Part shown: positions 43,806 to 53,029 of the stretch, piece by piece
How positions within the stretch are numbered: position 1 is the first letter of the stretch
Layout: every line of letters begins with the position of its first letter
NCBI GenBank assembly: GCA_964390445.1
Contig: CAYMJJ010000002.1
Span: forward strand, 19,604 to 83,603
Source of the DNA: Anderseniella sp964390445
GTDB lineage: Bacteria > Pseudomonadota > Alphaproteobacteria > Rhizobiales > Aestuariivirgaceae
Direction of reading: 5' to 3'
Length of the DNA stretch: 64,000 nucleotides
Program-made: the position numbers and the translations under genes
The notes under the pieces: model-generated
Seen by the model: the letters and a program-made list of their open reading frames with translations, nothing else
What the model was told of the DNA's origin: nothing
Database searches by the model: none

Positions 43806-45884
43806 TCACGCCTTCCCCGTTACCATCAGCCCGAAGGCGTAGACCAGCGCCACCTCTTTCAGCCGGTCGAAGCGGCCGGGCGCGCCGCCGTGGCCCGCGC
43901 CCATCTGCGTTTTCAGCAGCAGCAGGTTGTCGTCGGTCTTGAGTTCGCGCAGCTTTGCCACCCACTTGGCCGGTTCCCAGTAGGTCACGCGCGGGTCGGT
44001 CAGTCCGCCAACGGCCAGGATGTTGGGATAGGCCTTCGCTGTGACGTTGTCGTAAGGCGAGTAGGCGCGCATGTACTCGAACGCCTCCTTGCTGGCGATC
44101 GGGTTGCCCCATTCGTTCCACTCCGGCGGGGTCAGCGGCAAGGTATCGTCGAGCATGGTGTTGAGCACGTCGACGAACGGCACTTCAGCAATCAGCCCGG
44201 CGAACAGTTCTGGTGCCATGTTGGCCACCGCCCCCATCAGCATGCCGCCGGCACTGCCGCCTTGTGCCACGATGTTGCCTTGCGTCGTGAAGCCTTCCGC
44301 CACCAGGTGACGGCCTGCGGTGATGAAGTCCTCGAAGGTGTTCTTCTTGGTCATCATCTTGCCGGCCTTGTACCAGCCGTAGCCCTTGTCCTTGCCGCCG
44401 CGAATGTGGGCGATCGCATAGATGAAACCGCGGTCGGCCAGCGACAGGATGTTAGTGTTGAACGCGGCCGGGATCGAGATGCCGTACGAGCCATAGCCGT
44501 ACAGCCACACCGGCGATGTGCCGTCCAGCGCCGTGTCCTTGTGGTAGAGCAGCGAAATCGGCACCAATTCGCCGTCCGTAGCCTTGGCCATGATGCGGCG
44601 GGTGACGTAGTTATCCGGGTTGTGGCCTGACGGTACTTCCTGCGTCTTGCGCAACGTGCGCTCCCGGGTGGCCATGTCGTAGTCGAACACCTGGCTCGGC
44701 GTGGTCATCGACGAGTAGGTGAAGCGCAGGCTCGTGGTGTCGAACTCGTAGCCTGCCGACATGCCCAGCGAATAGGCTTCCTCGTCAAAGGCGATCGCGT
44801 GTTCCTCGCCAGACCCAAGGGCGCGGACGATGATGCGCGGCAGGCCGTTGGCCCGCTCCAGCCGGGCCAGATGTCCGGCGAATACGGCCATGTCGATGAT
44901 CAGCGTGCCCGGCGTATGCGGTACCAGGTCTTGCCAGTTCTCATGGGCCGGATTGTCGACCGGGGCGGTGACGATCCTGAAGTCTTCGGATTTGTTCGAG
45001 TTGGTCAGGATGTAGAGCTGGCCGCCACCTTCATCGACCGAGTATTCGTGACCTTCCTCGCGCGGTGCAATGACCCTGGGCGGCGTGGTTGGGGCAGCGG
45101 CCGGGATCAGCCAACACTCGGAGGTCTGGTGGTCGTGGCAGTCGATGATGATCCAGTCGCCGGACTGGCTCTTGCCGCACGACATGAAGAAGCCGGGGTC
45201 CTTCTCCTCGTGCACCAGCACGTCGGCGCTGGCCGGTGTGCCGATCTCGTGGCGATAAAGTTTTGACGGGCGGTGGTTCTCGTCGAGCCGGATGTAGAAC
45301 ACATGGCGGCTGTCTGCCGACCACACGGCACTGCCACTGGTGTCGGATAACTGGTCGGCGAGGTTTTCGCCGCTCGCAGCATCGCGCAGCACGAGGGTGA
45401 AATATTCCGAGCCCTTGTCGTCGAAACCATACGCCACGATTGCATGGTCAGGCGAGTGCGAGGCACTACCGAAGCGGAAATACTCCTTGCCCTCGGCCTC
45501 CTTGTTGCCATCGACCAGCACGGTTTCGGCACCACCGTCACGCGGCGTGCGGATGAACATCGGCTGCTGGCCGCCGGTCACGAACTTTACGCCGTAGGAG
45601 TAAGGGCCGTGGGGCGAAGGTACGGAGGAATCGTCTTCCTTGATGCGGCCCTTCATTTCAGCGAACAGCTTTTCCTGCAGCGCGCCGGTGGGGGCCATCT
45701 GCGCGGCGGTATAGGCATTCTCGGCTTCCAGGTAGGTGCGGATCGACGGTGTCAGCACGCCGGGATCCCGCATCACGTCCTGCCACTTCGCATCGCGAAG
45801 CCAGCCGTAATCGTCAGAAATTTCAATGCCGTGAAAGGTGCGGGAGACGGGCTGTTTCTCAGCCCGTGGCGGCGTGTTTGTCAT
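43806..45884 (-). CDS. ptrB: Oligopeptidase B (S9 family)
   Basis: The 692-residue protein has an N-terminal beta-propeller starting FHGIEISDDYGWLRDAKWQD, and a C-terminal alpha/beta hydrolase domain. The nucleophile is in AQGGSAGGMLMGAVANM; LAVGGLTDPRVTYWEPAKW gives the Asp and GAGHGGAPGRF the His. GYGSYGISI and YAIAHIRGGKDKGYGWYKAG are typical of oligopeptidase B. It cleaves short peptides after basic residues in the cytoplasm. Confidence 0.93.
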   Translation of the reverse strand: MTNTPPRAEKQPVSRTFHGIEISDDYGWLRDAKWQDVMRDPGVLTPSIRTYLEAENAYTAAQMAPTGALQEKLFAEMKGRIKEDDSSVPSPHGPYSYGVKFVTGGQQPMFIRTPRDGGAETVLVDGNKEAEGKEYFRFGSASHSPDHAIVAYGFDDKGSEYFTLVLRDAASGENLADQLSDTSGSAVWSADSRHVFYIRLDENHRPSKLYRHEIGTPASADVLVHEEKDPGFFMSCGKSQSGDWIIIDCHDHQTSECWLIPAAAPTTPPRVIAPREEGHEYSVDEGGGQLYILTNSNKSEDFRIVTAPVDNPAHENWQDLVPHTPGTLIIDMAVFAGHLARLERANGLPRIIVRALGSGEEHAIAFDEEAYSLGMSAGYEFDTTSLRFTYSSMTTPSQVFDYDMATRERTLRKTQEVPSGHNPDNYVTRRIMAKATDGELVPISLLYHKDTALDGTSPVWLYGYGSYGISIPAAFNTNILSLADRGFIYAIAHIRGGKDKGYGWYKAGKMMTKKNTFEDFITAGRHLVAEGFTTQGNIVAQGGSAGGMLMGAVANMAPELFAGLIAEVPFVDVLNTMLDDTLPLTPPEWNEWGNPIASKEAFEYMRAYSPYDNVTAKAYPNILAVGGLTDPRVTYWEPAKWVAKLRELKTDDNLLLLKTQMGAGHGGAPGRFDRLKEVALVYAFGLMVTGKA

Positions 45885-45941
45885 GGGTATTCCTGCAGGT
45901 GGTGGAACCAGAGCGTAACGGTAGCGCTGCCGCCAGTGTGA

Positions 45942-46340
45942 TCAGTCTTCCTTCACGAAGTCCAGCGCAACGCCGTTCATGCAATAGCGCTGGCCGGTTG
46001 GCTGCGGTCCATCGGGAAACACATGGCCCAGGTGCCCGTCACAGGCGGCACAGCGCACTTCCGTGCGGCGCATGAAGAGGCCACGGTCCTCGTGTTCGGA
46101 CACGGCGTCACCGGTCACAGGCTCGTAGAAGCTCGGCCAGCCGGTGCCGGAGTCGTACTTGGCCTCTGATGTGAACAGCGGGTTGCCGCAGCCGGCACAC
46201 ACGTAGGTGCCTTCGGCCTTGTTGTTGTTGAGAGGGTGCGAGAAGGCCCGTTCCGTGCCGTGCTTGCGCAGCACGCGAAACTCTTCCTCGCTCAATTGTT
46301 CGCGCCATTCGGCTTCGCTCTTGCGGCGGTCTTCAACCAT
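45942..46340 (-). CDS. msrB: Peptide-methionine (R)-S-oxide reductase
   Basis: The 132-residue protein is MsrB, which reduces the R-sulfoxide of methionine. The zinc site is formed by CAGC and CAAC (VCAGCGNPLF and CAACDGHLGHVF). The catalytic cysteine is in RYCMNGVALDF; many family members have RYCINS at this place. Its start overlaps the MaoC gene by 8 nt, so the two are probably co-transcribed. Confidence 0.95.
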   Translation of the reverse strand: MVEDRRKSEAEWREQLSEEEFRVLRKHGTERAFSHPLNNNKAEGTYVCAGCGNPLFTSEAKYDSGTGWPSFYEPVTGDAVSEHEDRGLFMRRTEVRCAACDGHLGHVFPDGPQPTGQRYCMNGVALDFVKED

Positions 46341-46815
46341 TTTTCACCTCTGGTGTTTCGTCAAAATACAGAATGATGAGTTGGGCGATCATGGCAGGCT
46401 TATCAACCCTGTCCACCATCACGGTCACGTCATGAATGACGCGGACAAAGCCGTCTTCGCGGGTTGCCCGGGCAATGCTGGCGGTAGCCCGGATGCTGTC
46501 TCCGGCCAGCACGGGGGTGATGAAGCGAACCTTGTTGATGCCGTAGTTGATGATGCGCCCGACGTGCCTGATTGACACCAGTTCGTACATCATCGGGGCT
46601 ACCATCGACAGTGTCAGGTAGCCATGCGCAACAGGCGCGTGACCCAGTTCGGCCTGGGTGCGCTCGCCATCCAGGTGGATCCATTGCAAGTCATCGGTCG
46701 CGCCTGCAAACGCTGCAATGCGCTCGGGGCTGATCCTGAACCACCGGGTAGGCCCGGCGGTCTGGCCGGCCAGCGGCACGAGGTCGCCCGGCCTGTTGAC
46801 GCAGAATACAGTCAT
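46333..46815 (-). CDS. MaoC-like hydratase
   Basis: The 160-residue protein has a hot-dog fold. The active-site block is RIAAFAGATDDLQWIHLD, with Asp and His catalytic residues, followed by VAHGYLTLSMV. This is the R-specific enoyl-CoA hydratase (MaoC) pattern, acting on 2-enoyl-CoA. It overlaps msrB by 8 nt on the same strand and has no other lipid genes beside it. Confidence 0.9.
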   Translation of the reverse strand: MTVFCVNRPGDLVPLAGQTAGPTRWFRISPERIAAFAGATDDLQWIHLDGERTQAELGHAPVAHGYLTLSMVAPMMYELVSIRHVGRIINYGINKVRFITPVLAGDSIRATASIARATREDGFVRVIHDVTVMVDRVDKPAMIAQLIILYFDETPEVKNG

Positions 46816-46947
46816 TGAACCTCGCTGCGCTGCAACCCGCGATATGTGCAGGAGCAGGGTTTATCAATTTCATTAAGGCAGTTTATACCATTCCTGGTGT
46901 TATCTGCCTGCACTCCCAGTGGTGTGTAAAGACGGCGGCAGCAACGC

Positions 46948-48495
46948 GTGCAATCGAGTGGCGAAAACTTATCCCAGCAGCTGTCAGGCGGGTTCAGCGG
47001 CCTTGTGAGCTTGTCTTCGCTGTCGTGTGATCTCAGCCGGATCTTTCGCACGGAAGGTGCACCGCCGCCCTGTCCGGCCCAGCGCGGTCCCAATCATTTC
47101 CGCAAGCTCTCCGGCCTGACGCTGCACCCCGAGCATTTTGCTGGTCTTTCGCTCCCCGAGCATGGCCCTGAGCCCGAGCCGCAACTCGGCCTCCCCGCCG
47201 AGCCATCGCAAGCGTCCGCACCACAGGTCCAAGCCGCACCGGCACCTGCTGCAGCCCTTGCGTCCGAACCGGTTGCGGTTGGCCTTGTCCCTGCCAGCAT
47301 GCAGGCGACAGTTCCGGAGCAGGACGCACTGGCTGATCCTGAAGAGGAGACAGCACCAGCAGTTGAGCCGCACCTGCTGGCTGGCGTTCAGGTGAAGGCT
47401 GATGCTGCAGTTGATTCCGTTGAGGCCGAAACCGTCCATGACAAACCCAGGTTTTCACCGGATTGGGGCCCGACCACGCAGGGCCATTCGTTTGCTGCAA
47501 CCAGCCGCGACCTGGTGGCGATCATGACCTTGCCTTCAGGCCAGGCCCAACCACAGGAACGGCTGTTTGCCGGCGACGCACTGGTGGCGATTCTGCCGCA
47601 TCTGGATTCTGCGCAACTGATCAACCTGACCCGGACCGTTGCCCGCCTCGACCTGGTGTCGGAACGCCTGCGAAGCTACCTGGTGTGCCACCGCGACAAT
47701 GACATCTCATGCCGGATGCTGAAGGATTCGGTGCAGATCTCCGACGTCGACCTGCTTGCGCTGATTCCGCGCGCCTCGGAACAGCAACTGCGCCTGATTG
47801 CGCGCCGGCGCATGTTGAGCATGACGGTGAGCGACCTGTTGATCAGAACCGGTAACCGCGCATCGGTGCTCGACCTGCTGCGCAATGCGGATTGCCAGTT
47901 GTCGCACTGGGCATTCGAGGCGCTGCCGGCAATCGTCAAGGATGCGGATGACCTGACCTCCGCGATGTGCAATCGCCAGGATCTGCCGCAGGCAGTCGGG
48001 ATCAAGTTGTTCTGGCAGGCAAATGGCAACCTGCGACGATACCTGTTGAGCCGGTTCCTGACCGAATCTGCTGCACTGGGCCGGGTGATCGACGTTTCGA
48101 TCGCCGCCGGAGCCATACCGCCGCTGGGCGGGCAACCCAAGGCAGCCGATGTCGAACAACTGGTGACGCAGATCGAAACCGGCCACCCGGACGCAGCGAT
48201 TACCCTGGCGATCTGCTGTCACCTGTCGCCGGAAACAGCGCGATTGATTGTTGCCGATGCGGGCGGTGAACCGCTGGCCGTGGCGTTCAAGGCGCTTGCG
48301 CAAACCCGCTTGTGCATGGCTGAAGCGCTCAAGAGATGGATTGCATCTCCGGCCTGCGCCATAAACGGCCACAACCGCATCATCGAACTGCATGCGCTGT
48401 TTGACAGCCTTTCATTCAATAAAGCACGCATGTTGCTGGCGTATTGGGACTGGGCATCCCGCGATGCAGGGCCATTCACTCCCCTGCACGGCTAG
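46948..48495 (+). CDS. DUF2336 domain protein
   Basis: The frame encodes up to 515 residues from a GTG at 46948. The first 190 residues are low-complexity, rich in Pro, Ala and Glu, and probably disordered. The remainder is a helical repeat domain of the DUF2336 type (for example IPRASEQQLRLIARRRMLSM and VLDLLRNADCQLSHWAFEAL). The true start is uncertain because the disordered part offers no conserved landmark. DUF2336 is almost confined to Alphaproteobacteria and has no known function. Confidence 0.72.
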   Translation: MQSSGENLSQQLSGGFSGLVSLSSLSCDLSRIFRTEGAPPPCPAQRGPNHFRKLSGLTLHPEHFAGLSLPEHGPEPEPQLGLPAEPSQASAPQVQAAPAPAAALASEPVAVGLVPASMQATVPEQDALADPEEETAPAVEPHLLAGVQVKADAAVDSVEAETVHDKPRFSPDWGPTTQGHSFAATSRDLVAIMTLPSGQAQPQERLFAGDALVAILPHLDSAQLINLTRTVARLDLVSERLRSYLVCHRDNDISCRMLKDSVQISDVDLLALIPRASEQQLRLIARRRMLSMTVSDLLIRTGNRASVLDLLRNADCQLSHWAFEALPAIVKDADDLTSAMCNRQDLPQAVGIKLFWQANGNLRRYLLSRFLTESAALGRVIDVSIAAGAIPPLGGQPKAADVEQLVTQIETGHPDAAITLAICCHLSPETARLIVADAGGEPLAVAFKALAQTRLCMAEALKRWIASPACAINGHNRIIELHALFDSLSFNKARMLLAYWDWASRDAGPFTPLHG

Positions 48496-48745
48496 CTTTC
48501 CAGACGTGCCGTAAATGCACAAGGTGCCGGGCAACAATGTCAGGTTGCAGAATAGCTTTTTTCAATTTTGACGAAGCGTAAGAGCGGTTTATCAAGAACG
48601 GGTATTCTGAATTTTAAGTAATTTGGTTGAGTTGAATAGTTTACTTGATTTATGATCGCCCACTTGTTATTTCATGGTCCAATTCAGAGTGACAGTTCAA
48701 AACAATTCGAATCGCTCTGATTTCCCCGAAGGAGATGGGAGTTAA
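48496..48745 (+). promoter_or_regulatory. AT-rich leader upstream of mucR, no gene seen
   Basis: This 250 bp gap is clearly richer in A and T than the surrounding genes, with several T-A steps (for example around 48554-48650). MucR proteins bind AT-rich DNA and commonly repress their own gene, so this is a plausible autoregulatory region. No open frame of note and no discrete promoter could be assigned. Confidence 0.4.
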
Positions 48746-49168
48746 ATGATGACGGAAACAGAAGAGTCTAATGTCGCATTTGTTGAGCTTACTGCGGAGA
48801 TTGTCTGCGCGTACGTTGGCAACAATGCAGTGCCAGCGGCCGAAATCCCGGCTTTGATCAAGCAGGTCCATGCAGCACTTGCCGATGCCAGCAATGCAAC
48901 TGCCCAATCCGATGCGCCCGCCCCCGAACCGGCTGTTCCGGTCAACCGCTCGATTACGCCGGATTTCCTGATTTGCCTCGAAGACGGCAAGAAGTTCAAG
49001 TCGTTGAAGCGGCATCTGCGCACCTCGTACAACATGACCCCGGAAGAATACCGCGACAAATGGGGCCTGCGTCCGGATTATCCGATGGTCGCGCCGAACT
49101 ACGCTGCCGAGCGTTCGAAGCTGGCAAAGAAGATCGGCCTCGGTCAGGGACGCCGCAAGGCAGGCTGA
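48746..49168 (+). CDS. mucR: MucR/Ros family transcriptional regulator
   Basis: The 140-residue protein has an N-terminal helical oligomerisation region and a C-terminal zinc-finger-like domain. The core FLICLEDGKKFKSLKRHLRT is followed by NMTPEEYRDKWGL and PDYPMVAPNYAAERSKLAKK. In the classical Ros finger the ligands are Cys, Cys, His and His; here the second Cys is Asp and the final His positions are Ser-Tyr (RHLRTSYNM). It may therefore fold without zinc, as reported for some family members. An excellent GGAG site precedes the ATG. Confidence 0.95.
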   Translation: MMTETEESNVAFVELTAEIVCAYVGNNAVPAAEIPALIKQVHAALADASNATAQSDAPAPEPAVPVNRSITPDFLICLEDGKKFKSLKRHLRTSYNMTPEEYRDKWGLRPDYPMVAPNYAAERSKLAKKIGLGQGRRKAG

Positions 49169-49199
49169 CGATATATCCTCAATTCGGATCTTGAATGCG

Positions 49200-49236
49200 G
49201 TTCGCCGGCACTTCATCGTGCCGGCGGACTTTTTTG
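49200..49236 (+). terminator. Rho-independent terminator of mucR
   Basis: GTTCGCCGGCAC and GTGCCGGCGGAC pair as a 12 bp stem with one wobble and a 6 nt loop (TTCATC), followed by a run of seven T. Confidence 0.93.
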
Positions 49237-49336
49237 TTTGCGCATCTGTTGACGTTGCGGCGACAGCCCCTTGCGAAGCAGTCTCGACCTCGGCCACATT
49301 GGGTCGAAGTACGGGCGACACAGGGGACCATTCATC

Positions 49337-49855
49337 GTGGACGGCGATCTAGAGGATTTCCGGGCGCAACTTGTTGTGCCGCAGCAGCAGCAATTGTTCG
49401 ATTACTGGCGAGCCTGTTGTAACGGCAACGCATATCCGGACCGCTGCCAGATTTCACCGTCTGCCATCCCGCAGTTGCTGCCCTATGTCAGCCTGATTGA
49501 CCTTGATGAAGACTGCGGATTTCGTATCCGGCTGGCCGGTACCATGTTGCGCGAGATATTCGACCGCGAAGTGACAGGCCTGTCTGTTGAGGACCTCGAA
49601 CGCATGTCGAATGCCGGATACTGGCACCGTGCGTGTGCCTATGCCCTGGAAACTGGCCGGCCTGCGCAAGGTGCGATCAAGTCGCCCCGCACCACCAAGG
49701 ATCACCTGGTTCAGTTCTGGATGCGGTTGCCGCTGAGCCAGGGGGATGACCAGGTGGGGCAGTTGCTCGGGTTCGATATCTGCGTGCCGTCTGGCGAGGT
49801 GGCCATGGACCTGTCGCACTGCGATCATGGTGTGCAGAGTCTTCTGGCGGTTTAG
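49337..49855 (+). CDS. PAS-fold protein (PAS_5 family)
   Basis: The 172-residue protein starts at GTG 49337 with AGGGGA upstream. QLFDYWRACCNGNAYPDRCQ near the N-terminus, the DLDEDCGFRIRLAGTMLREIF strand-helix region and FDREVTGLSVEDL match the PAS_5 family common in Alphaproteobacteria. There is no output domain, so it may be an isolated sensor. The frame is open 22 codons upstream of the chosen start. Function unknown. Confidence 0.8.
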   Translation: MDGDLEDFRAQLVVPQQQQLFDYWRACCNGNAYPDRCQISPSAIPQLLPYVSLIDLDEDCGFRIRLAGTMLREIFDREVTGLSVEDLERMSNAGYWHRACAYALETGRPAQGAIKSPRTTKDHLVQFWMRLPLSQGDDQVGQLLGFDICVPSGEVAMDLSHCDHGVQSLLAV

Positions 49856-49923
49856 GTTTTTAGTCTTTACTTTTTAGATTTGACGGACTATTTTCCTTCT
49901 TCGGGTCACTGAAGGAGAACGCC

Positions 49924-50817
49924 GTGCAACAATTCGCATCCCCCAACCAGATTGAACGTGAAGCCAGGGTACACCTGCGCAGGCTGGCCGCAGCGGGCAC
50001 TTACCTTGTGGCCGCGCCGGGTGCTGGCTCACGCTGGCAGTTGATGAGCCAGCGAAACGCCTATGCCCGCCCGGTGGATGAATGGGAAGGCCGGTTGGTA
50101 AAATCCTTCGAGCAGCACGGCTGGATAGAGCGTGCTCCTCTGGGCAGGCAGGTGCTGAGCGATGGTGGCCGCCATTGGCTGGCCGGACGAGGGATCAAGG
50201 TGAAACCGGCGGACGCGCGCGCGGCTGCACCGGCCGCACACCACCGTAGTGCGCAAGAACCTGGTGGCGGTGGCGTTGTTCTCGTCAATGATGCGGAAAG
50301 CCCGCTTGCATGGCTGGCCAGTCGCAAGGGACCCGACGGCAGGCCGTTGCTGAGCCAGCAGATGTTCGACGCCGGTGAGCGCTTGCGCCGCGACTTCGAA
50401 GCCGGCCAGATGTCTGACCGGGTCACCGCCCAGTGGGGCACCTCCATAATGCCGGGCGCACGCGGCCGGTCGGGCACGCCGGACCAGGGGTTGACCCGCA
50501 ACGAGCGCGCATTGGCGGCGCGCCAGCGGGTGTGGCAGGCGCTTCAGCACGCTGGTCCGGGATTGTCGTCGGTGCTGCTGGAAGTGTGCTGTCTCGCCAG
50601 CGGACTTGAAGCTGCCGAGCGGCACCTGAACTGGCCGAAGCGATCTGCCAAGCTGGTGCTGGTGATCGCGCTTGAACGCCTGGCCGATTACTACTTTGCG
50701 CCGTCTCCACAGCGCGGCAGCAGCAGATCTGAGGCAAAAGTCTGGGGGCTGGATGACTACCGGCCCGAGTTGTTCGGACATCTTGAACCGGCACCACCGG
50801 CTGACCAGGACAACTGA
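49924..50817 (+). CDS. DUF6456 domain protein
   Basis: The 297-residue protein starts at GTG 49924 behind GAAGGAGAA. A helical N-terminal part with a winged-helix look (VKSFEQHGWIERAPLGRQVL) precedes the conserved DUF6456 region, which begins near DAESPLAWLASRKGPDGRPL. That region includes LARQRVWQALQ-like and LLEVCCLASGLEAAERHLNW segments. The family is alphaproteobacterial and uncharacterised. It sits tail to tail with sufE, a gene neighbourhood I recall from rhizobia. Confidence 0.85.
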   Translation: MQQFASPNQIEREARVHLRRLAAAGTYLVAAPGAGSRWQLMSQRNAYARPVDEWEGRLVKSFEQHGWIERAPLGRQVLSDGGRHWLAGRGIKVKPADARAAAPAAHHRSAQEPGGGGVVLVNDAESPLAWLASRKGPDGRPLLSQQMFDAGERLRRDFEAGQMSDRVTAQWGTSIMPGARGRSGTPDQGLTRNERALAARQRVWQALQHAGPGLSSVLLEVCCLASGLEAAERHLNWPKRSAKLVLVIALERLADYYFAPSPQRGSSRSEAKVWGLDDYRPELFGHLEPAPPADQDN

Positions 50818-50820
50818 CGT

Positions 50821-51243
50821 TCACGCGGCTGCGGCAGCGTCTGCCTTGAGACGGGTAATCATGGCGGCAAGACCGTTGGAGCGCTGCGGTGTCAGCGCCT
50901 CATGCAGACCCAGCTTGCCCAGTTCGGCCTGCACGTCGGTTTCGATGATCTCACGTGCCGGCCTGCCGGACAGCAGGATGTGCAGGATCGCGATCAGTCC
51001 CTTGACGATCAGCGCATCGCTGTCGCCACGGAATTCGAGAATGGACTTGCCGTCAACCGGGGCCGGCCGTGAAACCAGCCAGACCTGGCTGGCGCAGCCG
51101 GTGACCTTGCTTTCGGGCGTGCGTTCGGAATCGTCAAGCGGTTCAAGCGCCCGGCCCAGCTCGATCACGTACTTGTAGCGGTCTTCCCAGTCGTCAAGGA
51201 ACTCGAAATCGTCCAGCAGTTGTTCGAAGGTGGGCTCGGCCAA
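50821..51243 (-). CDS. sufE: Cysteine desulfuration protein SufE
   Basis: The 140-residue protein matches SufE, which takes sulfur from SufS for iron-sulfur cluster assembly. The N-terminal segment LLDDFEFLDDWEDRYKYVIE and the active-site cysteine region KVTGCASQVWLVSRP are characteristic. The best start is TTG 51243 with GGAG 7 nt upstream; no ATG lies near the conserved N-terminus. No suf operon is adjacent. Confidence 0.93.
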   Translation of the reverse strand: MAEPTFEQLLDDFEFLDDWEDRYKYVIELGRALEPLDDSERTPESKVTGCASQVWLVSRPAPVDGKSILEFRGDSDALIVKGLIAILHILLSGRPAREIIETDVQAELGKLGLHEALTPQRSNGLAAMITRLKADAAAAA

Positions 51244-51350
51244 GGGTGTGCTCCGGTTGAAAAAATTACGGGGTATCCCCTGCGAAATAGCGTGCCGGCG
51301 CGGCGATCTCAAGGGTAAGCCGCCTTGAGGCGGCCTTGCGGCCAAAACAG

Positions 51351-51392
51351 AAAAGGCCGCAAAGCACAAATGGGCAGGTGTGCTTTGCGGCC
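51351..51392 (-). terminator. Rho-independent terminator of the DUF5330 gene
   Basis: On the minus strand GGCCGCAAAGCACA and TGTGCTTTGCGGCC form a perfect 14 bp stem with a 10 nt loop, followed by TTTT. Confidence 0.95.
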
Positions 51393-51421
51393 AAGTAGCC
51401 CGGCGGGTTACCGGGTGGGGT

Positions 51422-51952
51422 TTAGCCAGCGCTGACCGGTTCGGGTCCGCGCCAATCTGGAATGATGTCGTCGATGCGCAGTGTATTGGTGCCTTCATCG
51501 GCAGAAGCCAGTTGCGTGACGCTGCCGGTCACGATCGGGTCCGCCGCAGACGATTGCTTGAACAGCCTTGTCTCGTTGGCTCCGACGGCAGGAGCCTGGT
51601 CGGGGTCTGACGCTGACGCGGGCTCACCGAGCAACTGGCCGATGCCTGTCGGTGCCGCCTGCGTGGTGGCCGTGCCAGGCGTACCGTTGGCCCACTCATA
51701 AGCGAGCTTGAACGAATACCGCGCCTTCGACTCGGCAACTGCGGCCACGCTCGACATTGCCTCGCAGGTCTGCGGCTGACGCGCACAGAAACTGGCCAGG
51801 TCTGAGAAGGTCCCGAAGACGGCTGACAGAAGGTCGTGAGTTTCGACCACGGCTACGGGCTGTACGGTGCCTTCAGCGGCTTGATCCATTGGTGGTGTCG
51901 GCAGCAGGACAAAGCCTATCGCGCCCAACACCGCATATCTGAGAATACCCAT
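51422..51952 (-). CDS. DUF5330 membrane-anchored protein
   Basis: The 176-residue protein begins MGILRYAVLGAIGFVLLPTP, an uncleaved signal anchor or signal peptide. It contains the conserved patch FGTFSDLASFCARQPQTCEA and SKARYSFKLAYEWANG. The C-terminal half is low-complexity and probably disordered. This is the DUF5330 pattern of rhizobia, often near sufE. Function unknown. A strong terminator follows. Confidence 0.85.
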   Translation of the reverse strand: MGILRYAVLGAIGFVLLPTPPMDQAAEGTVQPVAVVETHDLLSAVFGTFSDLASFCARQPQTCEAMSSVAAVAESKARYSFKLAYEWANGTPGTATTQAAPTGIGQLLGEPASASDPDQAPAVGANETRLFKQSSAADPIVTGSVTQLASADEGTNTLRIDDIIPDWRGPEPVSAG

Positions 51953-52242
51953 TTGTTTGACCCCATGACATCTGGTTGATCCAAATATTCATTGAGGCTG
52001 ACAGTGACAGGGCCTTGTTGCAGCCAATTCAAGATTGCTGCGAACCTTTGAATCGAATTGGCAGAAAATGCGATTCAAACTTGTATCCAATTTTACAGAT
52101 GCGTGCACCAAAGCCGCAGACTTCCGACACTTTTCAACATTGACCGGTAAGCCGCTCGCGCCTCTGGCAAGGCTGTGTTAACCCATTGGTGACAGTATCC
52201 GGCAATCACGTTTCCAAAACAGATTTGCTGACAAGACGACAC

Positions 52243-53010
52243 ATGGAAAACCACGCCGACCTGACAGACAACAGTGCAATGCCACATCGCGCGACCGTGA
52301 TTGCCGGTGGTGTTGTGGCAGTGGTCATGGCAGGTGCCGTCTGGTCGAACCTGCTGTCAGGCGGTCATCAGCCGTTTGACCGCGTTGCTGCACCCGAGCC
52401 GTTGAAGATCGAACGGGTGCAACCCGAGCGCACAGCTGCGGCCACGTCCAACAGTTACCCATCATCGTCAGTTGCCGTGCGGCTGCCGGAGCAGCACGAT
52501 GGCCTTGTCCGGTCTGACGATCCGCTGGCACAACTCATCATACAGACAGGTTCCATCTCGCAGGTAACTGTGCCTGGTGATGCCAGCCATTCGGGCGAGG
52601 AAAGCCTTGCCGTGACCGCCCAGCGCGCGCTCGGAGACCTTGGCTACTATCACGGCCCCGCAGACGGCCTGGTCGGTCCGCAGTATGAAGACGCAGTGCG
52701 CAATTACCAGGCCAGCAACGGACTGCCAGTTACCGGTGTCATGACCCGGCCGGTGCTTGATCACCTGCAGATGACAGTTGTGGTGAAGAGCGCAGCTGGC
52801 ACCGATCCGGTCATCCACCAGGTCCAGAAAGGACTGGCCGAGCTTGGCTACTCGCCCGGCAGCGCCGATGGCCGCATGGGCGAGGAGACCCGCCACGCCA
52901 TTCGCATATTCGAGGCCGATCGCGGCTGGGACGTGACCGGCGAGATTTCCGACAAGCTGCTGGCCGAACTGGGCAGTACAGGCGGCATCGCTTCGGTGCT
53001 GGAAAACTGA
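52243..53010 (+). CDS. Membrane-anchored peptidoglycan-binding protein
   Basis: The 255-residue protein has one N-terminal membrane segment (ATVIAGGVVAVVMAGAVWSN), a disordered linker, and two PG_binding_1 domains. The domains contain AQRALGDLGYYHGPADGLVG and VQKGLAELGYSPGSADGRMG, each followed by a second helix motif. It should face the periplasm and hold peptidoglycan. The ATG at 52243 was chosen because it places the anchor near the N-terminus; the frame extends 19 codons upstream. The 290 bp before it (51953-52242) holds nothing recognisable. DUF1491 follows after 19 bp. Confidence 0.85.
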   Translation: MENHADLTDNSAMPHRATVIAGGVVAVVMAGAVWSNLLSGGHQPFDRVAAPEPLKIERVQPERTAAATSNSYPSSSVAVRLPEQHDGLVRSDDPLAQLIIQTGSISQVTVPGDASHSGEESLAVTAQRALGDLGYYHGPADGLVGPQYEDAVRNYQASNGLPVTGVMTRPVLDHLQMTVVVKSAAGTDPVIHQVQKGLAELGYSPGSADGRMGEETRHAIRIFEADRGWDVTGEISDKLLAELGSTGGIASVLEN

Positions 53011-53029
53011 GCGCGCAAGGCTCCACACC

